This document shows positions 51,422 to 60,120 of a stretch of 64,000 bases of DNA, piece after piece (position 1 is the stretch's first letter; every line of letters starts with the position of its first letter). The DNA is from CAYMZZ01 sp964395095 (GTDB lineage Bacteria; Bacteroidota; Bacteroidia; Chitinophagales; Chitinophagaceae): positions 1 through 64,000 of the forward strand of contig CAYMZZ010000009.1 in the NCBI GenBank assembly GCA_964395095.1, given 5' to 3'. The notes beneath the pieces are model-generated. The model saw only the letters and a list, made by a program, of their open reading frames with translations, searched no databases and was not told the DNA's origin. A program made the translations under genes and the position numbers.

Positions 51422-53515
51422 ATGCCTGTGTTTAACCAGTCAAGAAGTCGTGTCATACGCCTGATTTTTCTTCTGGCCTTCCTGGTCATATTGGCGCAAT
51501 TGATAAACCTCCAGGTTTTTTCGAGCAAGTACAGCAAGCTGGCCATGGATAATGCCGTTTCCCAAAAGATCATGTGGCCGCAGCGGGGTATCATTTATGA
51601 CCGCAATGGAAAGGCGATTCTCAACAATACCATCATGTATGATCTCACGGTTACGCCCGCCGAGATCCGCAATTTCGATACTACCCTGTTTTGCGAAATC
51701 ATGGAGATGGATACCGCTCAGTTTGTGAAGCGGATCGCCGAGGTAATTTACCGCGAGAAATCGCGTGTGCGGGCATCGGTTTTTCAATCGCTGCTTACGC
51801 CACGGATGCAGGCGCGTTTTGAAGAAAACAGTTGGCGATTTCCCGGGTTTACCCTGGTGGAGCGCCCGGTTCGCACCTATCCTTATGATGCCGCGGCCCA
51901 TTTGCTGGGTTATATCAGCGAAGTGGATCAGCGGGATATTGATCGCTCCAACAGCTTCTACCGCATGGGCGATTATATTGGGAAGAATGGAATGGAAGCT
52001 TATTACGAGGAGATCCTGCGCGGTGAGAGGGGGATTCAATACCTGATTAAAGATAACCGCAACCGCATTGTGGGTCCCTATGAGAACGGCATTTTCGATA
52101 CCGCCGCCATTGTGGGGAGGGGCCTGCGCACCCATCTCGATATTGAATTGCAGGTGATGGCCGAGCGGTTGATGAAAAATAAAGTGGGCGCGGTGGTAGC
52201 CCTTGATCCTCAAACGGGTGGTATCCTGGCCATGGCATCGGGACCTGTATTCAATCCCAACGACCTAACCGGTCCTGATAAAAGCCGTAATTTCAGCCGG
52301 CTGGTACTCGACGTGTCGAGTCCCTTCATCAACCGGGCTATAAAAGGTTTGTATGAGCCCGGCTCCACCTTCAAGCCCATTGGCGCCCTCGTGGCGCTTG
52401 ATGAAGGACTCATCACCCCTTCTTTCGGTTATCCCTGCAATGGCGTATATATCGGCTGCGGAATTGGTAAACCCCGTTGTACCCATGCGGGAGGGGGACA
52501 TTCAGCCAACCTGCGAAATGCAATTGCCACTTCCTGCAACTCCTATTTTACCCATGTGTACCGTATGGCAGTGGATAATCCGGCGCTGGGCGGCACCCGT
52601 AATGGCTATATGCGATGGAAGCAATACCTGAATGATTTTGGTATGGGGGCAAGGCTGGGGGTGGATTTGCCGGGAGAAGACCGGGGCCTGGTGCCTGATA
52701 CCAGCGTGTATAATAAGGAATACCGGGGCAGTTGGAGCAGTTGTACCAACCTCACACTGGGTATTGGTCAGGACAAGATGCTGGCAACGCCATTGCAACT
52801 CGCCAATGCCATGTGCATTATCGCCAATAAGGGATATTTCTTTACTCCCCACCTGGTCAACTCTATCGATGACCCTATGCCGGAGGATACCACCTATCTG
52901 AATCCCTACAAAAGAAAGCACGAAGTGCTCACCCATATTCCGGATAATTATTTCCAGGCAGTAATGGATGGCATGGAAGATGTGGTTACCAGCGGTACAG
53001 GCCGAAATGCGCTGATCAAGGATATCAGGGTATGCGCCAAAACGGGTACAGCGGAAAAATTCAAAATTCTGGAAGGAAAAAAAATCCAGTTGGAAGATAA
53101 TGCCGTCTTTGTATGCTTTGCTCCCCGCGACAACCCCAAAATTGCGATTGCGGTAGTGGTGGAAAATGCCGGTTATGGTGGTACCTGGGGTGGCCCCATT
53201 GCGCGGATACTCATGGAAAAATACCTGAACGATACATTGACCAAACAGACAGTGGCAGATTATGAGCGCATATCCAATACCAATAAAATGCCGGCTTACC
53301 TGAAACGCGAGCAACAAATCGTTGACTCCGTTCGCGCATTTGAATGGTTTAAGATGACCAAAGACAGCGCCTATATCCGTAAATACGTGCACACACCCGC
53401 CATTCCCCAGCGCAATGAAACACCAGCCCGGCAAAATTGGTATCGCCATGAGCTGGAACTTTGGATAGACCCACGCCGCAACCATCATCAAAATACAGCC
53501 GTACCCCTTGCATGA
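51422..53515 (+). CDS. mrdA: Penicillin-binding protein 2
   Basis: A 697-residue class B PBP. TM helix near 14-35, a pedestal domain (about 40-230), and a transpeptidase domain with Ser315 in STFK, SCN at 371-373 and KTGT at 540-543. It cross-links peptidoglycan during elongation with RodA. The C-terminus extends about 70 residues beyond the last motif, as is common in Bacteroidota PBP2. The stop overlaps rodA as ATGA. Confidence 0.96.
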   Translation: MPVFNQSRSRVIRLIFLLAFLVILAQLINLQVFSSKYSKLAMDNAVSQKIMWPQRGIIYDRNGKAILNNTIMYDLTVTPAEIRNFDTTLFCEIMEMDTAQFVKRIAEVIYREKSRVRASVFQSLLTPRMQARFEENSWRFPGFTLVERPVRTYPYDAAAHLLGYISEVDQRDIDRSNSFYRMGDYIGKNGMEAYYEEILRGERGIQYLIKDNRNRIVGPYENGIFDTAAIVGRGLRTHLDIELQVMAERLMKNKVGAVVALDPQTGGILAMASGPVFNPNDLTGPDKSRNFSRLVLDVSSPFINRAIKGLYEPGSTFKPIGALVALDEGLITPSFGYPCNGVYIGCGIGKPRCTHAGGGHSANLRNAIATSCNSYFTHVYRMAVDNPALGGTRNGYMRWKQYLNDFGMGARLGVDLPGEDRGLVPDTSVYNKEYRGSWSSCTNLTLGIGQDKMLATPLQLANAMCIIANKGYFFTPHLVNSIDDPMPEDTTYLNPYKRKHEVLTHIPDNYFQAVMDGMEDVVTSGTGRNALIKDIRVCAKTGTAEKFKILEGKKIQLEDNAVFVCFAPRDNPKIAIAVVVENAGYGGTWGGPIARILMEKYLNDTLTKQTVADYERISNTNKMPAYLKREQQIVDSVRAFEWFKMTKDSAYIRKYVHTPAIPQRNETPARQNWYRHELELWIDPRRNHHQNTAVPLA

Positions 53516-54849
53516 CACAGCGTAATCCCACACTTTCAAAAGGAATTGACTGGAGCCTGATTGGCATCTATGCCCTACTGGTTAGCATTGGGGTGATGGC
53601 TATTTTTGGCGCAACTTATAAGGAAGGGGATCCCATTCTGCAGAGTTTTTTGAATTTCAAAACAGATTACAGCAAGCAACTGTATTTTCTCGGACTTGGG
53701 CTGGTTTTGGGGCTATTCATACTATTGATGGATAGTAAATTCTTTTCTGCCACAGCCAATCTTTGGTATATAGCGGGGATATTGATGTTATTGTTGGTTT
53801 TTCCTTTTGGTACCGACGTAAAGGGTACCAGTTCCATCATTCGCTTTGGCGGATTCAATTTTCAGCCTGCCGAATTTTGTAAAATATCCGTTGCGTTGGC
53901 CTTGGCAAAATACCTTTCCCGACCCGAAACGGATTTTACCCGAACACGTTCGCAACTGATTGCCACTGCCATTGTGTTGTTTCCCGCCCTCATCACCATC
54001 GCGCAAAAGGAAACGGGGCTGGCTCTCGTATTCCTCGCCTTTTTTCTGGTTATGTATCGCGAAGGCCTGCCGTCCATCATCCTCATCATTGGCTTTGCGA
54101 CGGCGGTACTGGTGGTTGCCACCCTGCTGATTGAAAAAAATAAACTGGCTTTAATTCTTTCCGGATTGGCATTGCTGGTAACCTGGCTTATGCGGAGGCA
54201 GATAAAACGTAACCGCTCGCTGCTGTTTGGTATTATTGCCATTTGGGCGCTTTGTGTGGGCATACAGCGATTTGGGGTTCCCTTTATTTTCAAGAATGTA
54301 TTGGCCAAGCACCATGTGGAGCGTATCTATAGCACGATTGGTGTGGATGTACCCGAAGAATACCTCAAGGGGGAAGTGAGTACCGGATCATCAGGTCAAC
54401 GCACCAACACGGCTGATTATAATGTACGGCAATCGAAGATCGCGATAGGTAGTGGAGGTATTGCCGGAAAAGGGTTATTAAAAGGCACGCAAACCCGCTA
54501 TGGTTTTGTGCCCGAACAAAGAACGGATTTTATCTTCGATACCATTGCGGAAGGTTTTGGTTTTATCGGGAGTTTCGTGCTGATTGCCATCTATCTGCTG
54601 CTGCTCTTTCGCATTGTAACCATTGCCGAAAGGCAACGCAGTGTATTCAGCCGATGCTATGCTTATGGTGTGGCGGCGGTATTCTTCTTTCATATCGGCA
54701 TCAACCTGGCCATGACGGTAGGGCTCGCGCCCGTTATTGGCATCCCGCTTCCGTTTATCAGCTATGGGGGCACTTCTCTTCTCACATTTACCGTTCTGCT
54801 CTTTATCCTGATCCGGCTGGATGCGGACAGGCAGATGGTGCTGAGATAA
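53512..54849 (+). CDS. rodA: Peptidoglycan glycosyltransferase RodA
   Basis: A 445-residue SEDS protein with about 10-12 TM helices. It has the SEDS signature VIGIPLPFISYGGTSLLTF near the C-terminus, and the loop GSGGIAGKGLLKGTQTRYGF. It polymerises lipid II with PBP2. I start at the ATG at 53512, which overlaps the mrdA stop. It is longer than E. coli RodA (about 370) mainly in the helices 185-245 and the following loop. Its TAA stop forms the start of a family E octamer array. Confidence 0.95.
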   Translation: MTQRNPTLSKGIDWSLIGIYALLVSIGVMAIFGATYKEGDPILQSFLNFKTDYSKQLYFLGLGLVLGLFILLMDSKFFSATANLWYIAGILMLLLVFPFGTDVKGTSSIIRFGGFNFQPAEFCKISVALALAKYLSRPETDFTRTRSQLIATAIVLFPALITIAQKETGLALVFLAFFLVMYREGLPSIILIIGFATAVLVVATLLIEKNKLALILSGLALLVTWLMRRQIKRNRSLLFGIIAIWALCVGIQRFGVPFIFKNVLAKHHVERIYSTIGVDVPEEYLKGEVSTGSSGQRTNTADYNVRQSKIAIGSGGIAGKGLLKGTQTRYGFVPEQRTDFIFDTIAEGFGFIGSFVLIAIYLLLLFRIVTIAERQRSVFSRCYAYGVAAVFFFHIGINLAMTVGLAPVIGIPLPFISYGGTSLLTFTVLLFILIRLDADRQMVLR

Positions 54850-55009
54850 TTTGTTTATTTGATTATTTGTTAATTTGTTAGAGGTTTAGGGTTGAAAGGA
54901 TGAGATTTTTTGATGATCTATTAGTTGGATATTTTTTACTTTAACCCTAATAACGCCATAAACCATATACTCTCAACTTTAAACTTTAAACCGCTAAACC
55001 TTAAACCCA
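54847..55009. repeat. Families E and A between rodA and the MBL gene
   Basis: Four in-phase octamers nnATTTGn (54847-54878), the first containing the rodA stop, then a TTTAGGG word (54884-54891). Inverted family A units lie at 54975-55009, ending just before the MBL-gene stop. Confidence 0.7.
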
Positions 55010-55013
55010 GCGC

Positions 55014-55751
55014 TTACCTCTTCGTTACTGGAATCTTTATATCATGATAAAACAAAAACTCCCACTGTTCTTCTTCCCCTTTTTCCCACCACTCGCTGCG
55101 CAGTTCCATCGCTTTTTTTCCATCGTAGTCGTATTTGGCGCTGAAGCGGTGTTTCATTTGCTGTAGCTGGGGGGCATCGTCGGCGCCGAAGAAGATGGTA
55201 TGGCCTTTTTCGCGAACCCAATATACCTGGTGATATTTGGAGTGGGCGCCGGTAACCTGGTATTCTATATAGTCATCAATAAAGCCATCGCCATCGAGCC
55301 ATTCCACATTGGCATACTCGCGGAGGCAGGCAAACTCATCCGGTACATAGGAGGGAAGTCCCTTTTCCATGGCGTATTCCATTTCCTGCCGCTGTACATA
55401 ATAGCGGGCATTGGGAAAACTGATTTCAAGGCCTCCCTTCCCATTGTCGTGCGAAACACCCCCCGCATGATCCTTGTGCAGGTGCGATAGCAATACCTTG
55501 CTGATGCGTTCCGGTTCTATGCCGGCTTTTTTCAGGTTTTGGTAAAGTTGTGGTTCACCATCTACCATAAAGCCCAGGCCCGTATCGAGCAGGAGCACAT
55601 CTTTTTCTGTAATCACCACAAAGGGCTGTATCTCCACCAGCAGGCTGCCGGGGCTTCGTTCTTTCAGGCTGTCTTCGCCATTTTGAAAGGGCACAAATAG
55701 TTTGGTCTTGTCGATCGTGAAGCTGCCTTCGGAAAGGGGGATGATTTGCAT
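55014..55751 (-). CDS. Metallo-beta-lactamase-fold hydrolase
   Basis: A 245-residue MBL-fold protein from ATG 55751 (MQIIPLSEGSFTIDKTKLF); 14 more codons upstream are open but unlikely. The zinc motif is SHLHKDHAGG (HxHxDH), and a downstream His lies in TGAHSKYHQVYW. It is not a clear beta-lactamase; related proteins are lactonases, glyoxalases or phosphodiesterases. Single gene, own promoter. Confidence 0.85.
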   Translation of the reverse strand: MQIIPLSEGSFTIDKTKLFVPFQNGEDSLKERSPGSLLVEIQPFVVITEKDVLLLDTGLGFMVDGEPQLYQNLKKAGIEPERISKVLLSHLHKDHAGGVSHDNGKGGLEISFPNARYYVQRQEMEYAMEKGLPSYVPDEFACLREYANVEWLDGDGFIDDYIEYQVTGAHSKYHQVYWVREKGHTIFFGADDAPQLQQMKHRFSAKYDYDGKKAMELRSEWWEKGEEEQWEFLFYHDIKIPVTKR

Positions 55752-55846
55752 AGCGCAAATTTCGGAAGAAATGAGCAAGGCCTGAAAAAACAAAGGCCTG
55801 CCCTGAAAAGAGCCGGCCGTTGCTAACCTATGAAAAACACCAAGGT

Positions 55847-55854
55847 CAAAGATA
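55847..55854 (-). promoter_or_regulatory. Putative promoter of the MBL gene (TATCTTTG)
   Basis: Minus-strand TATCTTTG, a TAnnTTTG match, about 95 bases before the start. The -33 element is unclear. Confidence 0.4.
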
Positions 55855-55916
55855 TAGATTCAACTATTTTTTTCTATGTATTCGGCGAATGCTTTTATCC
55901 ACACATGTGGATGAAC

Positions 55917-56327
55917 TCAACCTCTGCGCAGAGGTCGGTTGTTTTGTGGCCGATTACGCTGCAACTGTCGCATTTCCATGATAAAACGATCATGAAAATC
56001 GAATACACGCGCCCCTTTGCCCTCGCCTATTACACCCTGAAACTGCGTACGGTATTTGAGGCGCAGCTCTACTACTTTCTGCTGCCGTTCCAGCTTCTTA
56101 TCCGGTCCGCGATAAGTTTGGAGGGTTTGCCGCCATTCCTTGAAGTATTCAAGAAAGATGGGACTGAATTTCTTCGACTCTGCATCCGTTAGCGCGAGGC
56201 GCTTCTGGATGTATTCATTCATCTTGTCGCGGATCTTATCATTGCCTTCATTCTCGTCCTCTTCCTGCGCAAACAGGCTGAGGGAACCCAGCAGAAAGAA
56301 TCCAATATATAGTACTAATTTTTTCAT
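55917..56327 (-). CDS. Exported Spy/CpxP-like helical protein
   Basis: A 136-residue exported protein. Signal peptide ends near FAQ (residue 20), then an all-helical charged region (DKMNEYIQKRLALTDAESKK, FLEYFKEWRQTLQTY). The pattern resembles periplasmic chaperone-like Spy/CpxP proteins that sit after sigma/anti-sigma genes in Bacteroidota, though the LTxxQ motif is replaced by LTDAE. It begins seven bases after the anti-sigma-like gene, so it is the third member of that operon. Confidence 0.7.
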   Translation of the reverse strand: MKKLVLYIGFFLLGSLSLFAQEEDENEGNDKIRDKMNEYIQKRLALTDAESKKFSPIFLEYFKEWRQTLQTYRGPDKKLERQQKVVELRLKYRTQFQGVIGEGKGARVFDFHDRFIMEMRQLQRNRPQNNRPLRRG

Positions 56328-56334
56328 GGCACTG

Positions 56335-57087
56335 TCAATTCAAAATGATATCATCCTCCGTTGCCTGGTCAAGGCTGCCGGTTTCTTTCAGAAAGTCGCG
56401 AATTTCAGAGTCGGATACATCCTGCAGCAGCGATTTCACTTCTGCGGATACCGTAACATTGTTTTGCGCGGTCATATCTTCCGGAAAAAGCTCCAGGAAT
56501 TCGTTGATTTCTTCCGTTTCTACCTTCTTCAGATTTTTTTCTACCCAGGCGTAGGATTTTTCGTTGGGGTCAATGCCTTTTCCTTTTTGCAACAATGGCA
56601 GGGCCGTTACCGCAATGGCGGCGATGAGTAGGGCGGCGGCGGCATAGCGGAACCAGGGCTGCGCAAAGAGTCGCCGAACGGGCGCTTTCGTTTCCTCTTG
56701 TTCGGGTATGGCCAATGTTTCCTGCCTGAAATAGTCCTGCGGCACCTGGTAGGGCGATTCTTTTTTCAACCCGGCCAGCAGAGGCGAGAGCGACTCCAGT
56801 TCTTTTGATGCAGAACTTTCATCGGCCCACACATAGCCCAGGTCCAGTTGATCGAAATAACCAGCCGGCAGGCTATAGGGCATTTCGCGGCTGATGGCCG
56901 CCAGCTCCGGTGCCAGGGCAACCGTTTCAGACCGGGCATTGCCGGCTTCCAGGGCCTTGATTCGTCGCAATATCCAGTCGGGTAATTGCTCAAAATATCC
57001 TTGCGGCACCTGGTAAGGCGTGCTGAGCTGGGGTAGTGTAGAACCTAACTCCTTCAGTTCCTGTAATATGTGATTCCGTGGTTCCAT
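56335..57087 (-). CDS. Anti-sigma-like membrane protein with three PYxxPxxYF motifs
   Basis: A 250-residue protein with a cytosolic N-terminal region, one TM helix near 146-166 and a C-terminal tail. Three copies of a short motif occur: PYQVPQGYF (24-32), PYSLPAGYF (70-78) and PYQVPQDYF (112-120). Its position right after an ECF sigma gene and the single TM helix indicate an anti-sigma role (inference). The motif recurs in Bacteroidota proteins of this position, in my recollection. It has no zinc-binding anti-sigma motif. Confidence 0.75.
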   Translation of the reverse strand: MEPRNHILQELKELGSTLPQLSTPYQVPQGYFEQLPDWILRRIKALEAGNARSETVALAPELAAISREMPYSLPAGYFDQLDLGYVWADESSASKELESLSPLLAGLKKESPYQVPQDYFRQETLAIPEQEETKAPVRRLFAQPWFRYAAAALLIAAIAVTALPLLQKGKGIDPNEKSYAWVEKNLKKVETEEINEFLELFPEDMTAQNNVTVSAEVKSLLQDVSDSEIRDFLKETGSLDQATEDDIILN

Positions 57088-57124
57088 GGCTGCATGAATT
57101 GAGACGGAAATTCGAGGCCGAGGT

Positions 57125-57664
57125 TTAATGATTTTTAATAAATTCTTCTATTTTTTTCACCGCATGGTGATAGCTGGCTTTGAGGGCCCCTTCGCTGGTT
57201 TCCAGCACCCGGCTCATTTCCTCATAGGGCATTTCGTCGTAATACCGAAGATTGAAAACAAGACGCTGCTTTTCAGGTAATTGCTGTATGGCCAATTGCA
57301 GTTTCCACTCCAGTCTGTTGGCATCGAAATACTGATCGGCTTTTACCTTATTGCTCAGCCCGCTCTCCACATCGCTCAGGCTCACCGCCGATTTTCTTTT
57401 TTGCTGATCGAGGAAGCTCAGGCACTCATTGGTAGCGATCCGGTACATCCAGGTATAGAGCTGGCTGTCTTCCCTGAAATTTTCCAACCCCTTCCAAATG
57501 CGTATAAACACATTTTGCAATACATCGTTGGCATCGTCGTGATCCACTACCATCCGCCGGATATGCCAGTAGAGTTTTTCCTGGTATTTGCGAATAATGG
57601 CGGTATAGGCTTTTTCGCGTGTAGACGCTTCCCTGAATTGAAGTAAGAGTTCGGTATCTGTCAT
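57125..57664 (-). CDS. ECF RNA polymerase sigma factor
   Basis: A 179-residue sigma-70 factor. Region 2: YQEKLYWHIRRMVVDHDDAN, DVLQNVFIRIWKGLENF, YTWMYRIATNECLSFL. Region 4: RYYDEMPYEEMSRVLETSEG, KASYHHAVKKIEEFI. It drives an envelope-stress-like regulon together with the next two genes; the signal is unknown. Start ATG at 57664. A 12-base inverted repeat lies upstream at 57711-57740. Confidence 0.95.
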   Translation of the reverse strand: MTDTELLLQFREASTREKAYTAIIRKYQEKLYWHIRRMVVDHDDANDVLQNVFIRIWKGLENFREDSQLYTWMYRIATNECLSFLDQQKRKSAVSLSDVESGLSNKVKADQYFDANRLEWKLQLAIQQLPEKQRLVFNLRYYDEMPYEEMSRVLETSEGALKASYHHAVKKIEEFIKNH

Positions 57665-57710
57665 GGATGGATTTTCGCTTATGCAGCTTAAAGTTACAGC
57701 ATCAAAATGC

Positions 57711-57740
57711 GAATACCGAATATTTTGGTATTCGGTATTC
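57711..57740. other. Perfect inverted repeat between transketolase and sigma genes
   Basis: Arms GAATACCGAATA and TATTCGGTATTC (57711-57722 and 57729-57740) with loop TTTTGG. Each arm also contains a tandem GGTATTC word on its strand. It lies 24 bases past the transketolase stop and 47 bases before the sigma start. It could be a terminator or an operator; it lacks the GC-rich core of the other terminators. Confidence 0.6.
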
Positions 57741-57763
57741 TGCGCTAATTTATAGTAGAAGTT

Positions 57764-58720
57764 TTATTTGCGGGCCATTGCTTTTTCAGCGGCCGCCACA
57801 ATATCGGGAATATCCAGGCCGTATTTTTTCAGCAACTCCTTGGGTGTGCCGCTTTCGCCAAAAGTATCTTTGGTACCTACATATTCGATGGGTATGGGGA
57901 AATGACGGCTGGCACATTGGGCGATGGCATCACCCAGGCCACCGATGATATTATGTTCTTCGGCGGTAACGGCGCATTTGGTTTTGCGGATCGATTGCAG
58001 CACGGCTTCTTCATCGAGCGGTTTGATGGTATGGATATTGATCACTTCCACGCTGATGCCTTTTTCCTGCAGGATGGCACCGGCCTGTATGGCATTCCAT
58101 ACCATGTGGCCACAGGCGAAAATGCTCAGATCGGTACCTTCCGAAAATCGCTGGGCCTTTCCAATCTGAAAATCTTCCTCTTTGGTAAAGATCGGCCAGG
58201 CCGGTCGGCCAAAGCGCAGGTATACCGGTCCTTCGTGGTCGGCAATGGCCATGGTAGCGGCCTTGGTTTGTGCATAGTCGCAGGGCACAATCACCGTCAT
58301 GCCGGGCAGCATCTTCATCAGCCCGATATCTTCCAGAATCTGGTGGGTAGCTCCATCTTCGCCAAGCGTGAGTCCTGCATGCGATGCACAAATCTTCACG
58401 TTCTTGTCGCTGTAAGCAACCGACTGACGGATCTGGTCATAAACACGCCCCGTGGAGAAGTTGGCGAAGGTGGTGGTATAGGGAATCTTTCCACCTATAG
58501 CGAGACCCGCGGCAATACCAATCATGTTGGCTTCGGCAATACCACATTGAATAAAGCGTTCAGGAAATTCTTTCATGAACTGCTGTAGTTTGAGCGAACC
58601 AGCGAGGTCGGCCGTAAGAGCCACCACCTGCGGGTTTTTGCGCGCAGCTTCTACAATGCCATCACCAAATCCGCTCCTGGTATCCTTTGTGCCGGTAGAT
58701 TGAATTGCTTTTAGAGACAT
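57764..58720 (-). CDS. Transketolase, C-terminal half (split enzyme)
   Basis: A 318-residue protein covering the pyrimidine-binding and C-terminal domains of transketolase (RSGFGDGIVEAARKNPQVVA, QCGIAEANMIGIAAGLAIGG, TAEEHNIIGGLGDAIAQ). The thiamine-pyrophosphate-binding N-terminal half is not encoded here. In split transketolases the two genes normally adjoin, but neither side of this gene holds the partner. It would need an N-terminal subunit from elsewhere to work in the pentose phosphate pathway. Confidence 0.9.
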   Translation of the reverse strand: MSLKAIQSTGTKDTRSGFGDGIVEAARKNPQVVALTADLAGSLKLQQFMKEFPERFIQCGIAEANMIGIAAGLAIGGKIPYTTTFANFSTGRVYDQIRQSVAYSDKNVKICASHAGLTLGEDGATHQILEDIGLMKMLPGMTVIVPCDYAQTKAATMAIADHEGPVYLRFGRPAWPIFTKEEDFQIGKAQRFSEGTDLSIFACGHMVWNAIQAGAILQEKGISVEVINIHTIKPLDEEAVLQSIRKTKCAVTAEEHNIIGGLGDAIAQCASRHFPIPIEYVGTKDTFGESGTPKELLKKYGLDIPDIVAAAEKAMARK

Positions 58721-58727
58721 GCTATTG

Positions 58728-58777
58728 AAGTTTTAAGTTCTAAGTTTTAAGTTCTAAGTTTTTAGTTTTAAGTATTT
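58728..58777. repeat. Heptamer array, family C, 6 units
   Basis: Six in-phase units TTTTAAG/TTCTAAG. They lie upstream of the transketolase start on the minus strand. Confidence 0.7.
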
Positions 58778-58804
58778 CTGGTTGAATTCATTGAATGAAA
58801 CGCC

Positions 58805-58950
58805 CAAAAAAAGTTGGCAGTTGTTACTATAATCAATTTATCTGCGTTCATCTGCGGAAAAATCTGCGAAAATCTGCGGGAAAACTCCTCTGAACTCTGA
58901 ACCTGGCTAAAGTGCGGAAATATTTCCAGCAGATTTTCGCAGATTTTTTC
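58805..58950. repeat. ATCTGCG element (family G), copy 2
   Basis: About 145 bases with the same order as copy 1: AAAAAAAGTTGGCA, a TAATCAATTTATCTGCG segment, tandem ATCTGCG words, then the inverted arm CAGATTTTCGCAGATTTTTT at the right end. The middle differs. Confidence 0.7.
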
Positions 58951-58964
58951 TAATTCAGAACAGC

Positions 58965-59010
58965 CTTTAAACCTTAAACCCTAAACCCTAAACCCACGCC
59001 TCACGCCTCA
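58965..59010. repeat. Families A' and F' after galE
   Basis: Minus-strand units TTTAGGG/TTTAAGG at 58966-58993, and CGTGAGG-type units at 58995-59010. They begin 8 bases after the galE stop. Confidence 0.65.
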
Positions 59011-59017
59011 AGTTCTC

Positions 59018-60073
59018 TCAATTCAGTTCCCCCGGTTGGCCGCCAAAAATCGTCGCATCCGCTTTCAATCGCTGCTCCCAGTCCCATGCCGTGCGCATCA
59101 TTTCGTCGAGCGAATATTGGGGATTCCAGCCCAATTCATTTTTCGCCTGATCGTTGTTGGCATATATGGCAACCACATCACCCGGGCGACGGGGTCCTAT
59201 TTCATAATTCAGTTTTACGCCACTGACCTTTTCAAATGACTGAATGGCTTCCAGTACGGATACTCCATTTCCCGTACCCAGGTTAAACACTTCGCATATC
59301 TTCTTATTTCTCTTCTGTTGCAGGTAAGCAATAGCCAGTGTATGGGCATGCGCTATATCACTTACATGAATATAGTCGCGAATACAGGAACCATCGCGCG
59401 TGGGATAATCATCACCATACACGATCATCTTTGGCAGTTTGCCAATGGCGGTTTGTGTAATGGCGGGTACCAGGTTTTGCGGACGGCCAATGGGCATTTC
59501 GCCAATATGGTTGCTGATATGCGCGCCAACGGGGTTAAAATAGCGCAACAGTATACATTGTGTACCCGCGGTTTTGGCAAATTCGTTGATGATCTGCTCA
59601 CCCATCTGCTTGGTATAGCCATAAGGCGATGCCGCCGGCTTTGGGGGTGTATTCTCCGTCACCATCATTTCGTCGGGATTGCCATATACCGTACAGGAAG
59701 AAGAAAAAACAAAATAGGGGATCTCAAATTCCTGCACACACTTGAGCAGGTTGATGAGGGAATTGAGATTGTTCTCAAAATACTGGAGCGGCTTTTCCAC
59801 CGACTCGCCCACGGCCTTGAAGGCAGCAAAATGGATGATGCCTTCGATTCCTTCGTTCTCCGCGAAAATGGCGTATGTATCATCGAAATTGCAGAGATCC
59901 ACCCGGTAATTTTTCACCTTTTTACCGGTGATGCGCTCAATACCGTCGAGGATGCCGGGATTGGAGCGACTGTTATTGTCCACCGAAATCACATCATAGC
60001 CGTTCTCAATCAGGTCAACTATTGTATGAGAGCCGATATAACCACAGCCGCCGGTAACGAGGATTTTTGCCAT
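59018..60073 (-). CDS. galE: UDP-glucose 4-epimerase
   Basis: A 351-residue SDR epimerase from ATG 60073 (MAKILVTGGCGYIGSHTIVD; six further codons upstream are open). NAD motif GGCGYIGSH, catalytic SSSCTVYG and YGYTK. It interconverts UDP-glucose and UDP-galactose for LPS and exopolysaccharide. No other sugar gene is adjacent. Confidence 0.95.
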   Translation of the reverse strand: MAKILVTGGCGYIGSHTIVDLIENGYDVISVDNNSRSNPGILDGIERITGKKVKNYRVDLCNFDDTYAIFAENEGIEGIIHFAAFKAVGESVEKPLQYFENNLNSLINLLKCVQEFEIPYFVFSSSCTVYGNPDEMMVTENTPPKPAASPYGYTKQMGEQIINEFAKTAGTQCILLRYFNPVGAHISNHIGEMPIGRPQNLVPAITQTAIGKLPKMIVYGDDYPTRDGSCIRDYIHVSDIAHAHTLAIAYLQQKRNKKICEVFNLGTGNGVSVLEAIQSFEKVSGVKLNYEIGPRRPGDVVAIYANNDQAKNELGWNPQYSLDEMMRTAWDWEQRLKADATIFGGQPGELN

Positions 60074-60120
60074 AATAAAAATTCCCGGCAAAAGTCAGGA
60101 ATTTTTGGGAGAAAGCGTGG

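Noticed and set aside
52502..53539. 345-codon open frame antisense to mrdA
   Set aside because: Shadow frame overlapping the conserved transpeptidase domain.
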